A DNA stretch of 64,000 nucleotides from DAOUJI01 sp965224415 (GTDB lineage Bacteria > Chloroflexota > Dehalococcoidia > Lucifugimonadales > JAGWBF01): contig CBDCZB010000001.1 of the NCBI GenBank assembly GCA_965224415.1, positions 186,001-250,000 of the forward strand, given 5' to 3'. The translations under genes and the position numbers were made by a program. Of the stretch, positions 30,304 to 38,484 are shown one piece after another. Within the stretch, counting starts at the first letter, position 1. The number at the start of each line of letters is the position of its first letter. Below the pieces are notes generated by a model. That model saw nothing but the letters and a program-made list of their open reading frames with translations. It ran no database searches and was not told the DNA's origin.

Positions 30304-32376
30304 ATGTCTGCCGCATCTGCCATAGACAGAATTCGCAATATAGGATTCATCGCCCACATCGACGCGGGTAAGACCAGCGTCACGGAGCGGGCTTTGTATC
30401 TTGCCGGCCGGATTCACAGAGTGGGTGGAGTGGACGAGGGCACCACCGTCATGGACTGGATGCCCCAGGAAAAGGAACGGGGCATCACGATCACCGCCGC
30501 CGCAACCACCTGCCAATGGAAAGGCTACAAAGTAAACATCATAGACACTCCGGGCCACGTGGACTTCACCGCTGAAGTCGAACGCAGTCTCAGGGTGTTG
30601 GACGGCGGGATAGTCGTCCTCGACGCCGTGGCCGGAGTCCAACCCCAGTCGGAGACGGTGTGGCGGCAGGCCGACAGGTACGAAGTGCCCCGGATATGTT
30701 TCGTCAACAAGATGGACCGGATAGGGGCCAACTTCGAGTTCACAGTGGACTCGATACGCCACAGGCTAAGGGCGAATCCCGTCCCCGTTCAGCTTCCCCT
30801 GAGGACCTACGAAGCATTCGACGGCGTCGTGGACCTCATGGAAGGGACTGCCCTGGTCTATGATGACGACGTGGACGTGGCCCCGCCCGAAGGCCCCATT
30901 CCTGAAGAGTACCTGGACAAGTATCAGCAGTACCGGGAGGCCATGATCGAAAAGATCGTGGAGACCGACGAATCGCTGATGATACGGTACCTGGAAGGCG
31001 AGGACATCCCTTCCCAGGACCTCAAGAACGCTTTGAGGAAAGCCACCATTGCCGGTAGCTTGGTGCCCGTTCTTTGCGGCGCCGCCATCAGCGGCAAGGG
31101 CATCCATTCGCTCCTAGACGGCATCATAGATTACCTGCCCGCTCCGCTGGACATTCCGCCCATGGTGGGAGTCCACCCCAGGACGGATGAAAAAGTGGTG
31201 CAGGAACCACGCCCGGACGCTCCCCTGTCGGCCCTGGCTTTCAAGGTGGCCACCGACCCGTTCGTCGGCCGACTGGTCTACTTGCGAGTCTACTCGGGCA
31301 CGGTCAAGTCGGGGGAGACGGTATACAACGTGACCAGGGACCGGAACGAACGGATGGGCCGGGTGCTTCAGATGCATGCCAACCGGCGGGAAGAGGTGCC
31401 TGAGTCCGACGCGGGGAACATCCTGGCCGCCGTGGGGCTGAAGAACACCTTCACAGGAGACACAATTACCCATAGGGACTCTCCGGTGATTCTGGAGCCG
31501 CCCACGTTCCCGTCTCCCGTTCTGTCCGTGGCTATAGAACCCAATACCAGAGCCGACCAGGACAAACTGTCCGACGCTCTTGGAAAGCTGGCGGAAGAGG
31601 ACCCGACCTTTGAGGTCAGGTACAACGAGGAAACAGGCCAGACACTTATCTCCGGCATGGGAGAGTTGCACCTCGAAGTGCTGGTGGACCGCATTCGACG
31701 CGAGTTCAACGTCGCCGCCAACGTAGGCAAGCCGCGGGTTGCTTACAGAGAAACCATAACCGCCCCCACCAGAACCGAGGGGAGGTTCGTTCGTCAGACG
31801 GGCGGCCGTGGCCAGTACGGCCACGTTTGGCTGGAGTTGGAGCCGCTGGAGCGAGGCCAGGGCTTCATATTCGAGGACAAGATTCAGGGAGGCGTCATAC
31901 CCAGGGAGTACATCCGCCCGGTGGAGCAAGGGGTCAGGGACGCAATCCAGAACGGCCCCAAGGCCGGATACCCCATCATCGACATGAAAGTGACCCTGGT
32001 GGACGGCAGCTTCCATACCGTGGACTCGTCCGAGATGGCCTTCAGGACAGCCGGTTCCATAGCGTTGCGAGAGGGTGTCGCCAAGGCGAAACCCATCCTA
32101 CTCGAACCCATCATGGAATTGGAAGTCATAACCCCCGGAGAGTTTCTGGGAGACGTTCTGGGCGACCTGAGCTCACGGCGATCTCAAATAAAGAACATCC
32201 AGGGACTGGAAGGCATACAGGTGGTGCGTGCCATGATGCCTTTGGCCGAGACCTTCGAGTACACCACCATTCTCCGGTCGGTCACCCAGGGCAGGGCGAG
32301 CTACACCATGGAGTTCCGCTTCTATGAACCCGTGTCCGAGGACATTCTCAAGCAGGTGATGATAAGGGGCCGTTAG
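30304..32376 (+). CDS. fusA: Elongation factor G
   Basis: A 690-residue translocation GTPase. G1 is AHIDAGKTSVTERAL, G2/switch I contains GTTV (DEGTTVMDWMPQEKERGITI), G3 is DTPGHVDF, and G4 is NKMD. Domains II to V follow in normal order, ending EPVSEDILKQVMIRGR. ATG at 30304 follows rpsG by 61 bp. In most bacteria tuf follows fusA; here rpsJ comes next after 8 bp. Confidence 0.97.
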   Translation: MSAASAIDRIRNIGFIAHIDAGKTSVTERALYLAGRIHRVGGVDEGTTVMDWMPQEKERGITITAAATTCQWKGYKVNIIDTPGHVDFTAEVERSLRVLDGGIVVLDAVAGVQPQSETVWRQADRYEVPRICFVNKMDRIGANFEFTVDSIRHRLRANPVPVQLPLRTYEAFDGVVDLMEGTALVYDDDVDVAPPEGPIPEEYLDKYQQYREAMIEKIVETDESLMIRYLEGEDIPSQDLKNALRKATIAGSLVPVLCGAAISGKGIHSLLDGIIDYLPAPLDIPPMVGVHPRTDEKVVQEPRPDAPLSALAFKVATDPFVGRLVYLRVYSGTVKSGETVYNVTRDRNERMGRVLQMHANRREEVPESDAGNILAAVGLKNTFTGDTITHRDSPVILEPPTFPSPVLSVAIEPNTRADQDKLSDALGKLAEEDPTFEVRYNEETGQTLISGMGELHLEVLVDRIRREFNVAANVGKPRVAYRETITAPTRTEGRFVRQTGGRGQYGHVWLELEPLERGQGFIFEDKIQGGVIPREYIRPVEQGVRDAIQNGPKAGYPIIDMKVTLVDGSFHTVDSSEMAFRTAGSIALREGVAKAKPILLEPIMELEVITPGEFLGDVLGDLSSRRSQIKNIQGLEGIQVVRAMMPLAETFEYTTILRSVTQGRASYTMEFRFYEPVSEDILKQVMIRGR

Positions 32377-32384
32377 CTGAAGAA

Positions 32385-32699
32385 ATGACTACGACAGGAC
32401 AGAAGGTAAGAATCGTTTTGAGGGCTTTCGACCACAAGTCTTTAGACTTGTCGGCGGTGCAAATCGTTGAAACCGCCGAGCGCACCGGCGCTCAAGTGGT
32501 CGGGCCGGTGCCCATGCCCACTCACATCCGGCGCTTCTGCGTTATAAGGTCTCCCCACGTGGACAAGGACTCCCGGGAGCACTTCGAAATCAGGACTCAC
32601 AAGAGGCTCATAGACATAATGGACCCCACTTCAAAGACCATCGACGCCCTAACCCGACTCAATCTCCCGGCGGGCGTCGACATATCCATTAAGCTATAG
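32385..32699 (+). CDS. rpsJ: 30S ribosomal protein S10
   Basis: A 104-residue S10 with VRIVLRAFDHKSLDLSAVQI, VGPVPMPTHIRRFCVIRSPH and the signature HVDKDSREHFEIRTHKRLID. It starts the S10 block, 8 bp after fusA, and is followed by rplC after 8 bp. Besides its place in the 30S head, S10 can pair with NusB in antitermination. Confidence 0.97.
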   Translation: MTTTGQKVRIVLRAFDHKSLDLSAVQIVETAERTGAQVVGPVPMPTHIRRFCVIRSPHVDKDSREHFEIRTHKRLIDIMDPTSKTIDALTRLNLPAGVDISIKL

Positions 32700-32707
32700 G
32701 ACGAGGT

Positions 32708-33325
32708 ATGATTCGCGGAATCATCGGACGAAAAATAGGAATGACCCAAGTGTTCAGGGAGTCGGGCTTGGTGGAGCCGGTGACGGTCATCGAGGGCGGC
32801 CCCTGCACCGTCACCCAGGTCAGGACCGTCGAACGCGACGGATACCAGGCCGCCCAACTCGGCTTTCAGACGGCCAAGAAGCTGAACAGGCCGGAACGGG
32901 GCCACCTGTCAAAGACCGGCCTCTTCAAGCGGCTGCGGGAAGTCCCCGTCGACGGCGTCGACGACTTGGAAGTGGGGCAGCAGATCAACGTGGACCTCTT
33001 TGAAGAAGGTGAAAAGGTTGATGTGATAGGCCGGTCCAAGGGACAAGGGTTCCAGGGCGGCATGAAGCGCTGGGGTTTCAGCGGAGGCCCCCGCACCCAC
33101 GGCCAATCGGACCGGGCAAGGGCGCCGGGTTCCATCGGCGCCGGGACCACCCCGGGCAAGGTGCTTAAGGGAAAGAAGATGGCCGGCCACATGGGGGACC
33201 GGCGCATTACTGTCAAGAACCTGGAAGTCGTAAAGGTGGACCCCGAGAGGAACCTCCTCTTGCTCAGAGGCGGCATCCCCGGAGCCCACAACAGTCTGCT
33301 TTTGATTAAAAAGGCCGGGCGGTAG
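32708..33325 (+). CDS. rplC: 50S ribosomal protein L3
   Basis: A 205-residue L3. MIRGIIGRKIGMTQVF opens the protein. GRSKGQGFQGGMKRWGFSGG and the loop THGQSDRARAPGSIGAGTTP, which reaches toward the peptidyl-transferase centre, are conserved. Length is normal. GAGGT lies just before the ATG. Confidence 0.96.
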   Translation: MIRGIIGRKIGMTQVFRESGLVEPVTVIEGGPCTVTQVRTVERDGYQAAQLGFQTAKKLNRPERGHLSKTGLFKRLREVPVDGVDDLEVGQQINVDLFEEGEKVDVIGRSKGQGFQGGMKRWGFSGGPRTHGQSDRARAPGSIGAGTTPGKVLKGKKMAGHMGDRRITVKNLEVVKVDPERNLLLLRGGIPGAHNSLLLIKKAGR

Positions 33326-33330
33326 ATACA

Positions 33331-34125
33331 ATGCAGGCGACGGTGAAGAACTCAGAAGGCAGGGTGGTGGACACCGTCGAGCTCGACGAGCGGCTCTTCA
33401 ACGTCCCCATGAACCGTACGCTGGTCCACCAGGCAATGGTGATGTACCAGGCCAATCGGAGACAAGGGACCCACTCGACCAAGACCAAGGCACAAGTCTC
33501 CGGCGGAGGACGCAAGCCTTGGCCCCAGAAGCACACAGGTCGTGCGCGGCATGGCAGCATCAGGTCTCCCCAGTGGCGGCATGGAGGCGTGACCTTCGGG
33601 CCGCATCCCAGGTCCCATCGTCTAGACATGCCCAAGAAGATGCGTCAAGGCGCCTTGAGGTGCGTGTTGTCGGACAAGTTCCGCAGCGGCAAGCTGGCGC
33701 TGGTGGACGACATAACCGTTGAATTCAGCACAAAATCCATGGCCGACCTGCTTTCGAATCTGGAAGTGGGACGTTCTGCGCTCATCGTCACCGAAAGTCC
33801 CGCCGAGTCGATGGTCAGGTCCGCCAGAAATTTGCCCAGGGTGTGGACCTTGCCGGTGGACCAGCTCACCGCTGAGCAGCTTCTCAAGAGGGACACGCTC
33901 GTCATGACTCTAGACGCCATGCGCAAGGCTGAGCAGTTGTGGGCGTCCCCTGCAACAAGGCGCCCCAAGAAGGGGACTCTGGAAGCGCAGTATGCTCAGG
34001 ACGAACTTCCGGAGCCGGAAGAAGCCGTCGAGCTAGACGAGTTTGAGGCAGTCGCCGAGCCTGAAGAGGCCATCGAGTCCGAAGAGCCGGTCACCGGCGC
34101 CGAGGATGAGGAGGTTGAAGAGTAA
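33331..34125 (+). CDS. rplD: 50S ribosomal protein L4 with acidic C-terminal tail
   Basis: A 264-residue L4. The core shows MNRTLVHQAMVMYQANRRQG, THSTKTKAQVSGGGRKPWPQ and RARHGSIRSPQWRHGGVTFG, which form the tunnel loop and rRNA-binding surface. The normal protein ends around residue 210. Here an extra tail of about 45 residues follows, rich in Glu/Asp (DELPEPEEAVELDEFEAV, then further acidic runs ending EDEEVEE). The stop overlaps the rplW ATG by one base (TAATG). Confidence 0.94.
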   Translation: MQATVKNSEGRVVDTVELDERLFNVPMNRTLVHQAMVMYQANRRQGTHSTKTKAQVSGGGRKPWPQKHTGRARHGSIRSPQWRHGGVTFGPHPRSHRLDMPKKMRQGALRCVLSDKFRSGKLALVDDITVEFSTKSMADLLSNLEVGRSALIVTESPAESMVRSARNLPRVWTLPVDQLTAEQLLKRDTLVMTLDAMRKAEQLWASPATRRPKKGTLEAQYAQDELPEPEEAVELDEFEAVAEPEEAIESEEPVTGAEDEEVEE

Positions 34126-34409
34126 TGGCAGCCGTGCAGGTCTTGATTCAACCTTTAATAACAGAGAAGAGCACCCTTCTTCAGGAAGAGGGGAAGTACG
34201 TCTTCAAGGTGGTCCGGTCGGCGCCCAAGGGTGAGATCAAGAGGGCCGTAGAAGAAGCGTTTGGCGTCAAAGTCACCGACGTCAAGGTTTCCATGGTCCG
34301 AGGGAAACGCAAGCGGTACGGGCCTAAGTACAAGAAGCTTCCCGACACCAAGAAAGCCATCGTCTCCTTGCGACCGGGTGACCGAATCCAGCTAATCGAG
34401 GGGGTCTAA
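34125..34409 (+). CDS. rplW: 50S ribosomal protein L23
   Basis: A 94-residue L23 with IQPLITEKSTLLQEEGKYVF, RAVEEAFGVKVTDVKVSMVR and the basic GKRKRYGPKYKKLPDTKKAI. It lies at the tunnel exit and is a docking site for trigger factor and SRP. Its ATG overlaps the rplD stop by one base, so translation is coupled. Confidence 0.96.
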   Translation: MAAVQVLIQPLITEKSTLLQEEGKYVFKVVRSAPKGEIKRAVEEAFGVKVTDVKVSMVRGKRKRYGPKYKKLPDTKKAIVSLRPGDRIQLIEGV

Positions 34410-34413
34410 GAGA

Positions 34414-35241
34414 ATGCCGCTTAGAATTCCCAACCCCAAAACTCCCGGTACGCGAAACGCGGCTCTTCCCTCTTTCGAGGAGCTGACGACCAAGAAACCT
34501 GAGAAGTCCCTGCTTAGCGCCAAGAAGAACGCCGCTGGCCGCAACCGCAACGGGAGAATCACCGTGCGCGGTCGTGGAGGCGGCTCCAAGAGGATGTACC
34601 GGGTCATCGACTTCAAGCGGAACAAAGTGGGTGTGCCCGGCAAAGTGGCCTCGGTGGAATACGACCCCAATCGTTCCGCCCGCATCGCCCTGATCAACTA
34701 CGCCGACGGAGAGAAGCGATACATCCTGGCGCCCGTCGGGCTTAAGTTGGGAGACCGGATAGAGGCTGGCCCCAAAGCAGACATCAAGCCCGGAAACACT
34801 CTGCCCCTGCGTCATATACCGGCCGGCACCATGGTCCACAACTTGGAGGTGACTCCCGGACGGGGCGGCCAGCTGGTGCGCAGCGCCGGCGTGGCGGCTC
34901 AGGTGCTTTCCCGTGAAGACCAGTACGTGCTCATCAGGCTCCCGTCAGGCGAGGTAAGACGTGTGCTGCTGGAATGTCAGGCCACCGTGGGCCAGGTCGG
35001 CAACACCGACCACAAGAACATCAAGCTGGGTAAGGCTGGAAAGACCCGGCACCGAGGCCGCAGGCCGCAGGTGCGAGGCGTGGCTATGAACCCCAGAGAC
35101 CATCCACATGGCGGAGGAGAAGGCCGTTCCCCCGTGGGCTTGCCCGGCCCCAAGACTCCCTGGGGCAAACCCGCCTTGGGATTCAAGACTCGCCGTAAGA
35201 AGAAGTCGCGCAGCGGGCTAATCCAGAGGAGGAGGCGCTAG
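34414..35241 (+). CDS. rplB: 50S ribosomal protein L2
   Basis: A 275-residue L2 needed for subunit joining and peptidyl transfer. It shows GRNRNGRITVRGRGGGSKRM, IEYD-type SVEYDPNRSARIALI and the C-terminal signature GVAMNPRDHPHGGGEGRSP containing the critical His residues. Length is normal. Its TAG shares a base with the GTG of rpsS. Confidence 0.97.
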   Translation: MPLRIPNPKTPGTRNAALPSFEELTTKKPEKSLLSAKKNAAGRNRNGRITVRGRGGGSKRMYRVIDFKRNKVGVPGKVASVEYDPNRSARIALINYADGEKRYILAPVGLKLGDRIEAGPKADIKPGNTLPLRHIPAGTMVHNLEVTPGRGGQLVRSAGVAAQVLSREDQYVLIRLPSGEVRRVLLECQATVGQVGNTDHKNIKLGKAGKTRHRGRRPQVRGVAMNPRDHPHGGGEGRSPVGLPGPKTPWGKPALGFKTRRKKKSRSGLIQRRRR

Positions 35242-35540
35242 TGTCCCGGTCCACTAAGAAAGGCCCCTACGTGCACCCTAAACTGATGAAGAAAGTCCTC
35301 GCCGTTCAGGGCGCGGGACTCAACACGGTAATCAGGACGTGGTCGAGAGCGTCCACGATCATGCCGGACATGGTCGGTTTGACCATAGGAGTCCACGACG
35401 GACGTCGCCACGTGCCAGTGTACATCACCGAGAACACCGTGGGGCATAAGCTGGGCGAGTTCGCCCCGACGAGGACTTTCAGAGGCCACGTCGCCAGGTC
35501 TGAACGCACCAGCAGCAGCAGCCAGGCCAGGCGTCGGTAG
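35241..35540 (+). CDS. rpsS: 30S ribosomal protein S19
   Basis: A 99-residue S19 with MSRSTKKGPYVHPKLMKKVL, TWSRASTIMPDMVGLTIGVH and the signature HKLGEFAPTRTFRGH. The start is a GTG at 35241-35243 that overlaps the rplB stop by one base. A short Ser/Arg-rich tail (SERTSSSSQARRR) ends the protein. Confidence 0.95.
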   Translation: MSRSTKKGPYVHPKLMKKVLAVQGAGLNTVIRTWSRASTIMPDMVGLTIGVHDGRRHVPVYITENTVGHKLGEFAPTRTFRGHVARSERTSSSSQARRR

Positions 35541-35556
35541 AGAGGGAGAACAGCCA

Positions 35557-35898
35557 GTGCCGGAAGCAAAGGCAACCGCAAGAGGAGTGGGGGCGTCTCC
35601 CAAGAGGCTGAAGCCGATCATCGACTTGGTGAGAGGCATGCCCGTGAGCAACGCCATCGACACTCTGAACCTTCTCCAGTCGCCATGGGCCAAGGTTGTG
35701 GCCAAAGTTGTGCGCTCGGCGGCCGCAAACGCCGAGAACAACCTGCTGTTGGACCCGGACGGACTAAAAATAGTAAAAATAGTCGCTGACCAGGCGACGC
35801 CTCTCAAGAGGTTCCGGCCCCGCGCCCGTGGGCGAATCGGCCGAATCACCAAGAGGTCGAGCCATGTCACAGTCGTCGTGGATGAGGAGGAGTCCTAA
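35557..35898 (+). CDS. rplV: 50S ribosomal protein L22
   Basis: A 113-residue L22 with KATARGVGASPKRLKPIIDL, VVAKVVRSAAANAENN and the beta-hairpin/signature RFRPRARGRIGRITKRSSHV, which lines the exit tunnel. Start is GTG at 35557 with GAGGGAGAA upstream. The TAA overlaps the rpsC ATG by one base. Confidence 0.95.
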   Translation: MPEAKATARGVGASPKRLKPIIDLVRGMPVSNAIDTLNLLQSPWAKVVAKVVRSAAANAENNLLLDPDGLKIVKIVADQATPLKRFRPRARGRIGRITKRSSHVTVVVDEEES

Positions 35899-36650
35899 TG
35901 GGCCATAAGACGCATCCCATCGGTTTCCGATTGGGAATAGTCAAAGATTGGCAGACCCATTGGTTTGCTCCCAAGGCAAGCGATTACCGGGAACTGGTCC
36001 GCGAAGACTTGAAGATTCGAAGCGAAATCGGCGACGAGTACCAGGGGTTCTCCAACGCGGGCATCGCCAGGGTTGAAATAGACCGAGGCACACTGGACGT
36101 TGTGGTCAACATCCACTCCGCCCGTCCCGGAATACTCATTGGCAGAGACGGCGAAAGGGTCAAGCGGATGCGGGGGCGTCTCGAGAAGGTGACCAGCAAG
36201 CGCATCCAATTGAATGTAGTGGAGATATCCAAGCCGGAACTCAACGCCTATCTGGTGGCTCGAAACATAGGCGACCAGCTCCAGCGGAGGGTGTCTTACC
36301 GCCGGGCCATCAGGCAATCTGCCCAGCGGGCGATGCAAGCCGGCGCCCAAGGCATAAAGATAATCGTAAAGGGGCGGATAACGGGAGCTGAAATCGCGCG
36401 TCAGGAGAAGTTCATGGAGGGTCGAGTTCCCCTCCACACTCTCCGGGCTGACATCGACTACGCCATCGCCGAGGCCCACACGCTGATGGGCCGAATAGGG
36501 ATCAAGGTGTGGATTTACAACGGGGACATACTTCCTGAGCCTCCCGAGGAGGCGCAGGAAGAGTTGGAGACCATCGAGGTCACCATTCCTTCTGAAGACC
36601 CTGAGGATGCAGCAAAGGAGGCCGAGGATGCTTCAGCCGAAGAGGGTTAA
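35898..36650 (+). CDS. rpsC: 30S ribosomal protein S3 with acidic tail
   Basis: A 250-residue S3. MGHKTHPIGFRLGIVKDWQT, the KH domain (PGILIGRDGERVKRMRGRLE) and GRITGAEIARQEKFMEGRVP are typical. S3 usually ends shortly after VWIYNGDILP. Here a tail of about 35 residues follows (EEAQEELETIEVTIPSEDPE then EDAAKEAEDASAEEG), strongly acidic. The rplP start lies 23 bp inside this tail. Confidence 0.95.
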   Translation: MGHKTHPIGFRLGIVKDWQTHWFAPKASDYRELVREDLKIRSEIGDEYQGFSNAGIARVEIDRGTLDVVVNIHSARPGILIGRDGERVKRMRGRLEKVTSKRIQLNVVEISKPELNAYLVARNIGDQLQRRVSYRRAIRQSAQRAMQAGAQGIKIIVKGRITGAEIARQEKFMEGRVPLHTLRADIDYAIAEAHTLMGRIGIKVWIYNGDILPEPPEEAQEELETIEVTIPSEDPEDAAKEAEDASAEEG

Positions 36651-37050
36651 ATTTCGGAAGATGCACCGAGGCCGCATGACCGGCAAGGCCACATCCGGCA
36701 ACCAGATGAACTTTGGTGAATTTGGGCTGAAGGCCATGGCCCCGGGGTGGATAACTGCCAGACAGATAGAGGCGGCCCGTGTTGCCATCACCCACCACCT
36801 CCGCCGAGGAGGAAACGTATGGGTGAGGGCCTTCTCCGACAAGGCCGTGTCCAAGAAGCCGGCCGAGACACGCATGGGCGGCGGCAAAGCCGCCGTGGAC
36901 CATTGGGTGGCTGTGGTAAAGCCGGGCCACATTCTTTTCGAGATTGGCGGCATCAGGGAAGAGCTGGCTGTGGAAGCCCTCAAAAGGGCGGCCCAGAAAC
37001 TCCCGATACCTACCAAGACTGTAAGTAGAGAAGGCGCCCTGGCGGCGTAG
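36628..37050 (+). CDS. rplP: 50S ribosomal protein L16
   Basis: A 140-residue L16 with MLQPKRVKFRKMHRGRMTGK, GNQMNFGEFGLKAMAPGWIT and the signature RMGGGKAAVDHWVAVVKPG. The ATG at 36628, preceded by AAAGGAGG, is inside the rpsC tail. An open frame reaches 36607, but the homology starts here. It contacts the A-site tRNA region of the 50S subunit. Confidence 0.95.
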   Translation: MLQPKRVKFRKMHRGRMTGKATSGNQMNFGEFGLKAMAPGWITARQIEAARVAITHHLRRGGNVWVRAFSDKAVSKKPAETRMGGGKAAVDHWVAVVKPGHILFEIGGIREELAVEALKRAAQKLPIPTKTVSREGALAA

Positions 37051-37086
37051 GCCAGCCCCGCCGGGCCGGAAACGGAGTAGGGTTTA

Positions 37087-37284
37087 GTGAAAGCCCAGGA
37101 AATACGAGAACTGACGGACGAGGCGATCCGAGATGAGTTGGAGGACTCCCAAAAGGAGCTCCTGAACCTGCGAATTCGTGTCGCCACCAAGCAGCTTACC
37201 AACACCTCTGAGATAGGTCGAGTGAGAAAGAAGATCGCCCGCCTCAATACGGTCCTGACGGAACGCCGTTTGGGGGTCCAGTAA
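37087..37284 (+). CDS. rpmC: 50S ribosomal protein L29
   Basis: A 65-residue, two-helix L29: MKAQEIRELTDEAIRDELED, KELLNLRIRVATKQLTNTSE and RVRKKIARLNTVLTERRLG. Start is GTG with GGAG-like GGAAACGGAGTAGGG upstream. The TAA overlaps the rpsQ ATG by one base. Confidence 0.94.
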   Translation: MKAQEIRELTDEAIRDELEDSQKELLNLRIRVATKQLTNTSEIGRVRKKIARLNTVLTERRLGVQ

Positions 37285-37802
37285 TGCCTGGCGCCAGGAA
37301 GGTCCGCGTAGGAGAAGTGATCAGCGCCAAGATGGACAGGACCGTCGTGGTCGCCGTGCGGTGGCAGCAACGCAACCTGATTTACAAGAAGCCGCGAAGG
37401 CGCATCACCAAGTTGTACGCCCACGACAATGAGAACCAATGCCGTTTGGGAGACGTGGTGCGCATCGAAGAGACCCGTCCTCTCTCACGCACCAAGCGAT
37501 GGCGGTTGCTCGAAATCGTCGAACGACGGGAAGTGGCCGAGGTCAAGCCGGTGGAGCTGGACGAGGGCATCTTGACGGAAGAGGCTGAGGCGCTGGACGA
37601 CGGCGAACTGACCGATGAACTGGATGAGATGTCCGATGAAGACTTGGAGGACGACTCCTCCGACGATGAAGACCAGGACGATGACGACTCTGATGAGCAG
37701 GAATCGGGCGACGATGAAACTCAAGCCGATGACGATGAAACGATGACTGACAAAGAAGACCTGTCGGAAGAGGCGGAGGAAGGCGAGGAGAAAGAAGAAT
37801 GA
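37284..37802 (+). CDS. rpsQ: 30S ribosomal protein S17 with a ~90-residue acidic tail
   Basis: A 172-residue S17. The OB-fold core occupies about the first 82 residues (KVRVGEVISAKMDRTVVVAV, RRRITKLYAHDNENQCRLGD and VVRIEETRPLSRTKRWRLLE), the whole length of a normal S17. The remaining half is a low-complexity tail in which 48 of the last 82 residues are Asp or Glu (for example DSSDDEDQDDDDSDEQE). The tail is in frame with no interruption. The TGA overlaps the rplN ATG (ATGA). Purpose unknown. Confidence 0.94.
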   Translation: MPGARKVRVGEVISAKMDRTVVVAVRWQQRNLIYKKPRRRITKLYAHDNENQCRLGDVVRIEETRPLSRTKRWRLLEIVERREVAEVKPVELDEGILTEEAEALDDGELTDELDEMSDEDLEDDSSDDEDQDDDDSDEQESGDDETQADDDETMTDKEDLSEEAEEGEEKEE

Positions 37803-38170
37803 TTCAGACCTTTTCCCGCCTCAAGGTCGCCGACAACAGCGGCGCCAAAGAAATCATGTGCATTAACATCCCAGGCAGCAGCCGCAGACGGTACGCCGCC
37901 ATCGGCGACGTCATCGTGGCGACGGTGAAAGAGGCCATCCCCATGGGCCAGGTCAAAAAGGGCGAGGTGGTTCGGGCTGTCATCGTCAGGACCGCCAAGT
38001 CCCAGCGCCGTCGGGACGGCACCTACGTCAGGTTCGACGACAACGCCGCCGTAATCCTGGGCGAGCGTCAAGACAATCCCAGGGGCAGCCGCATCTTTGG
38101 ACCCGTAGCCAGAGAGTTAAGGGAACGGGGCTTCATGCGCATTATCTCCCTGGCGCCGGAGGTGGTGTAA
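37799..38170 (+). CDS. rplN: 50S ribosomal protein L14
   Basis: A 123-residue L14 with MIQTFSRLKVADNSGAKEIM, GDVIVATVKEAIPMGQVKKG and the C-terminal signature GPVARELRERGFMRIISLAP. Coupled to rpsQ by a 4-bp ATGA overlap. Length matches the family. Confidence 0.97.
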   Translation: MIQTFSRLKVADNSGAKEIMCINIPGSSRRRYAAIGDVIVATVKEAIPMGQVKKGEVVRAVIVRTAKSQRRRDGTYVRFDDNAAVILGERQDNPRGSRIFGPVARELRERGFMRIISLAPEVV

Positions 38171-38172
38171 AG

Positions 38173-38484
38173 ATGAAGATTCGGCGAGGAGACACTGTCC
38201 TGGTCGTCGCCGGCAAAGAGAAGGGACGTCAAGGGCGAGTCGAGAGGGTCTTGGTTGACAAGAAGCGAGTCGTCGTCGAAGGGGTCAACATGGTGGTACG
38301 CCACGTGCGCCCGACCCCCGGAGTCCGTCAGGCGGGGCGAGTCCAACAGGAATCGCCTCTTCATGTATCCAACGTAATGCTGATTTGCTCAGGCTGCAAC
38401 CGCGGTACGCGAGTCCGGCATGGCGTCCTTGAAAACGGAAGAAAGGTCCGAGTATGTCAACGGTGCGGGGAGACGATAACATAG
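38173..38484 (+). CDS. rplX: 50S ribosomal protein L24
   Basis: A 103-residue L24. KIRRGDTVLVVAGKEKGRQG is the KOW motif, followed by VVEGVNMVVRHVRPTPGVRQ and a C-terminal CSGCNRGTRVRHG...CQRCGETIT segment with paired cysteines suggesting a zinc site. It helps start 50S assembly. The last 31 bp overlap the start of rplE. Confidence 0.95.
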   Translation: MKIRRGDTVLVVAGKEKGRQGRVERVLVDKKRVVVEGVNMVVRHVRPTPGVRQAGRVQQESPLHVSNVMLICSGCNRGTRVRHGVLENGRKVRVCQRCGETIT

